64,000 nt of DNA, from the NCBI RefSeq assembly GCF_009900715.1, contig NZ_JAAAJC010000004.1, positions 124,001 through 188,000 of the forward strand, in the 5' to 3' direction. The notes under the pieces were generated by a model. That model worked only from the letters and a program-made list of their open reading frames with translations. It made no database searches and was not told the DNA's origin. Source of the DNA: Halococcus salsus (GTDB lineage Archaea; Halobacteriota; Halobacteria; Halobacteriales; Halococcaceae). The position numbers and the translations under genes were made by a program. This document shows, piece by piece, positions 63,543-64,000 of this stretch. Every line of letters begins with the position of its first letter. Position 1 is the first letter of the stretch.

Positions 63543-63585
63543 GCTCGCGGTCGGTGCTCACTGTCGTTCGCACACGACCGCGAGC
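63543..63585. repeat. Long hairpin with near-identical loop (copy C)
   Basis: GCTCGCGGTCG pairs perfectly with CGACCGCGAGC. Inside, GTGC pairs with GCAC around TCACTGTCGTTC, the family loop with one extra G. One unpaired A lies between the two stem parts on the right side. Confidence 0.6.
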
Positions 63586-63643
63586 GCGCGCCACCGCGGA
63601 CCGTGAAGCTGAAGATTTCGATGTGGAGATACGAACCGGGACC

Positions 63644-64000
63644 TCAGGCCGAGAGTTGGTCCTGATTCACGCGGTAGATCGTCACCGCGTCCCACCGTTT
63701 TTCGACGCTGACGCCGTCGAGGCCGCTGAAGTCCACGTCACCGTAGGCGAGGCGTTCGTTCGGGCCGACGTAGATGTAGCGGACGTCGTACTCGTCGAGG
63801 AGCCGGGCCCGTTGGGCGGGGGTACCCTCGTAGATGGTCCGGACGTCGTCGACCCGCTCGAAGTAGGCCGCCTCGCCGCGGTAGCCGACCTCGTGGTCCC
63901 AGCCGACGACCGTCGGGACCCCGGTGAGGCTCGACGGCGCGTTGACCCAGTGGTAGTCCGTGAGCGCCTCCTCGTCGTTGCAGTAGCACGACGGCACCGA
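63644..64000 (-). CDS. DUF2298 (YYY-type) membrane protein, C-terminal part
   Basis: The frame enters from the right edge and ends at a TGA at 63646-63644. About 119 residues are visible. They match the C-terminal soluble end of DUF2298 proteins: PTVVGWDHEVGYRGEAA, a DVRTIYEGT segment, LLDEYDVRYIYVGPNERLAY and a closing VTIYRVNQ strand. Full proteins have many membrane helices and resemble oligosaccharyl-type glycosyltransferases. The N-terminal bulk lies outside the window, so start and length are unknown. Confidence 0.75.
   Translation of the reverse strand, partial: SVPSCYCNDEEALTDYHWVNAPSSLTGVPTVVGWDHEVGYRGEAAYFERVDDVRTIYEGTPAQRARLLDEYDVRYIYVGPNERLAYGDVDFSGLDGVSVEKRWDAVTIYRVNQDQLSA

Larger units (their letters stand above)
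63276..63643. other. Intergenic region with a hairpin cluster
   Basis: No gene is visible. It contains three strong hairpins that use TCACTTCGTTC or a one-base variant as loop, listed separately, in a GC-rich tract. The region separates the convergent ends of the DUF5809 gene and the DUF2298 gene, so 3' processing or termination is a plausible role. Confidence 0.55.

Noticed and set aside
1-64000. Insertion sequences, prophage, inteins or CRISPR-Cas
   Set aside because: I found no transposase, integrase, terminase, Cas protein or repeat-spacer array. SMC, Cdc48, PEP synthase and topoisomerase I have normal lengths without splicing motifs.

Overview
The window is a stretch of haloarchaeal chromosome (class Halobacteria). 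GC content is high with GC-rich third codon positions, almost every protein is strongly acidic, promoters are archaeal TATA boxes about 25 bases ahead of often leaderless starts, and the gene set is archaeal: RNA polymerase subunits D, N and K, ribosomal L18e, Cdc48, GGGP synthase, pantoate kinase, isopentenyl phosphate kinase, GatB with a non-discriminating-type AspRS, and Dph6. The genus cannot be fixed from this sequence. I see no transposase, integrase, CRISPR array, intein or rRNA gene. The window looks like core chromosome with small accessory pockets.

Layout. 1-4.4 kb: the truncated pantoate kinase, a formate/nitrite-type channel, a PiT phosphate transporter preceded by a 21-codon ORF, and a UPF0175/PIN-like toxin-antitoxin-type pair. 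4.4-7 kb: aspS divergent from a zinc alcohol dehydrogenase. 7-13.2 kb: two divergent operons, one with a DUF3100-like membrane protein, a small membrane protein and an M20 amidohydrolase, the other with a TrkA-N-like protein and an APC permease carrying universal-stress domains, followed by an Lrp-type regulator. The two promoters carry the same 14-base element over their predicted start sites. 13.2-19 kb: two orphan proteins, GGGP synthase, topoisomerase I and gatB. 19.1-23.8 kb: a small coiled-coil protein, smc and scpA. 23.9-28.4 kb: a methyltransferase, a PPOX-like protein, an alcohol dehydrogenase, a PfpI-like protein, and a purine salvage pair (MTAP and a phosphoribosyltransferase).

28.7-41 kb: ppsA, VTT and other small membrane proteins, a membrane-anchored protein with six 12-residue repeats, a second PiT transporter, metG, an NfeD/SPFH membrane module, a two-domain winged-helix regulator, and TRAM, zinc-ribbon and YkgJ proteins. 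41.2-47 kb: a mini alpha-crystallin-like protein with Cdc48, an OFA-type MFS transporter, a RibD/DHFR-like protein and an Mrp/ApbC ATPase. 47.1-53.2 kb: the information-processing superoperon tRNA-Ser, S13, S4, S11, RpoD, tRNA-Leu, L18e, L13, S9, RpoN, RpoK, enolase, S2. 53.3-54.7 kb: GrpB-like protein, ABM monooxygenase-like protein and NikR. 54.8-59.5 kb: an isoprenoid cluster (mevalonate kinase, isopentenyl phosphate kinase, a membrane protein, RNase J, polyprenyl synthase). 59.9-64 kb: a sugar nucleotidyltransferase, a 41-residue membrane protein, Dph6, zinc-binding small proteins and the end of a DUF2298 membrane protein.

The most interesting non-coding signals are the 14-base element shared by the divergent operons near 9.8-10.0 kb, a family of hairpins that keep one 11-base loop while their stems change with compensating pairs (4.37 kb and 63.4-63.6 kb), a strong hairpin in the long leader of the RNase J gene, and a long imperfect hairpin at 59.56 kb.
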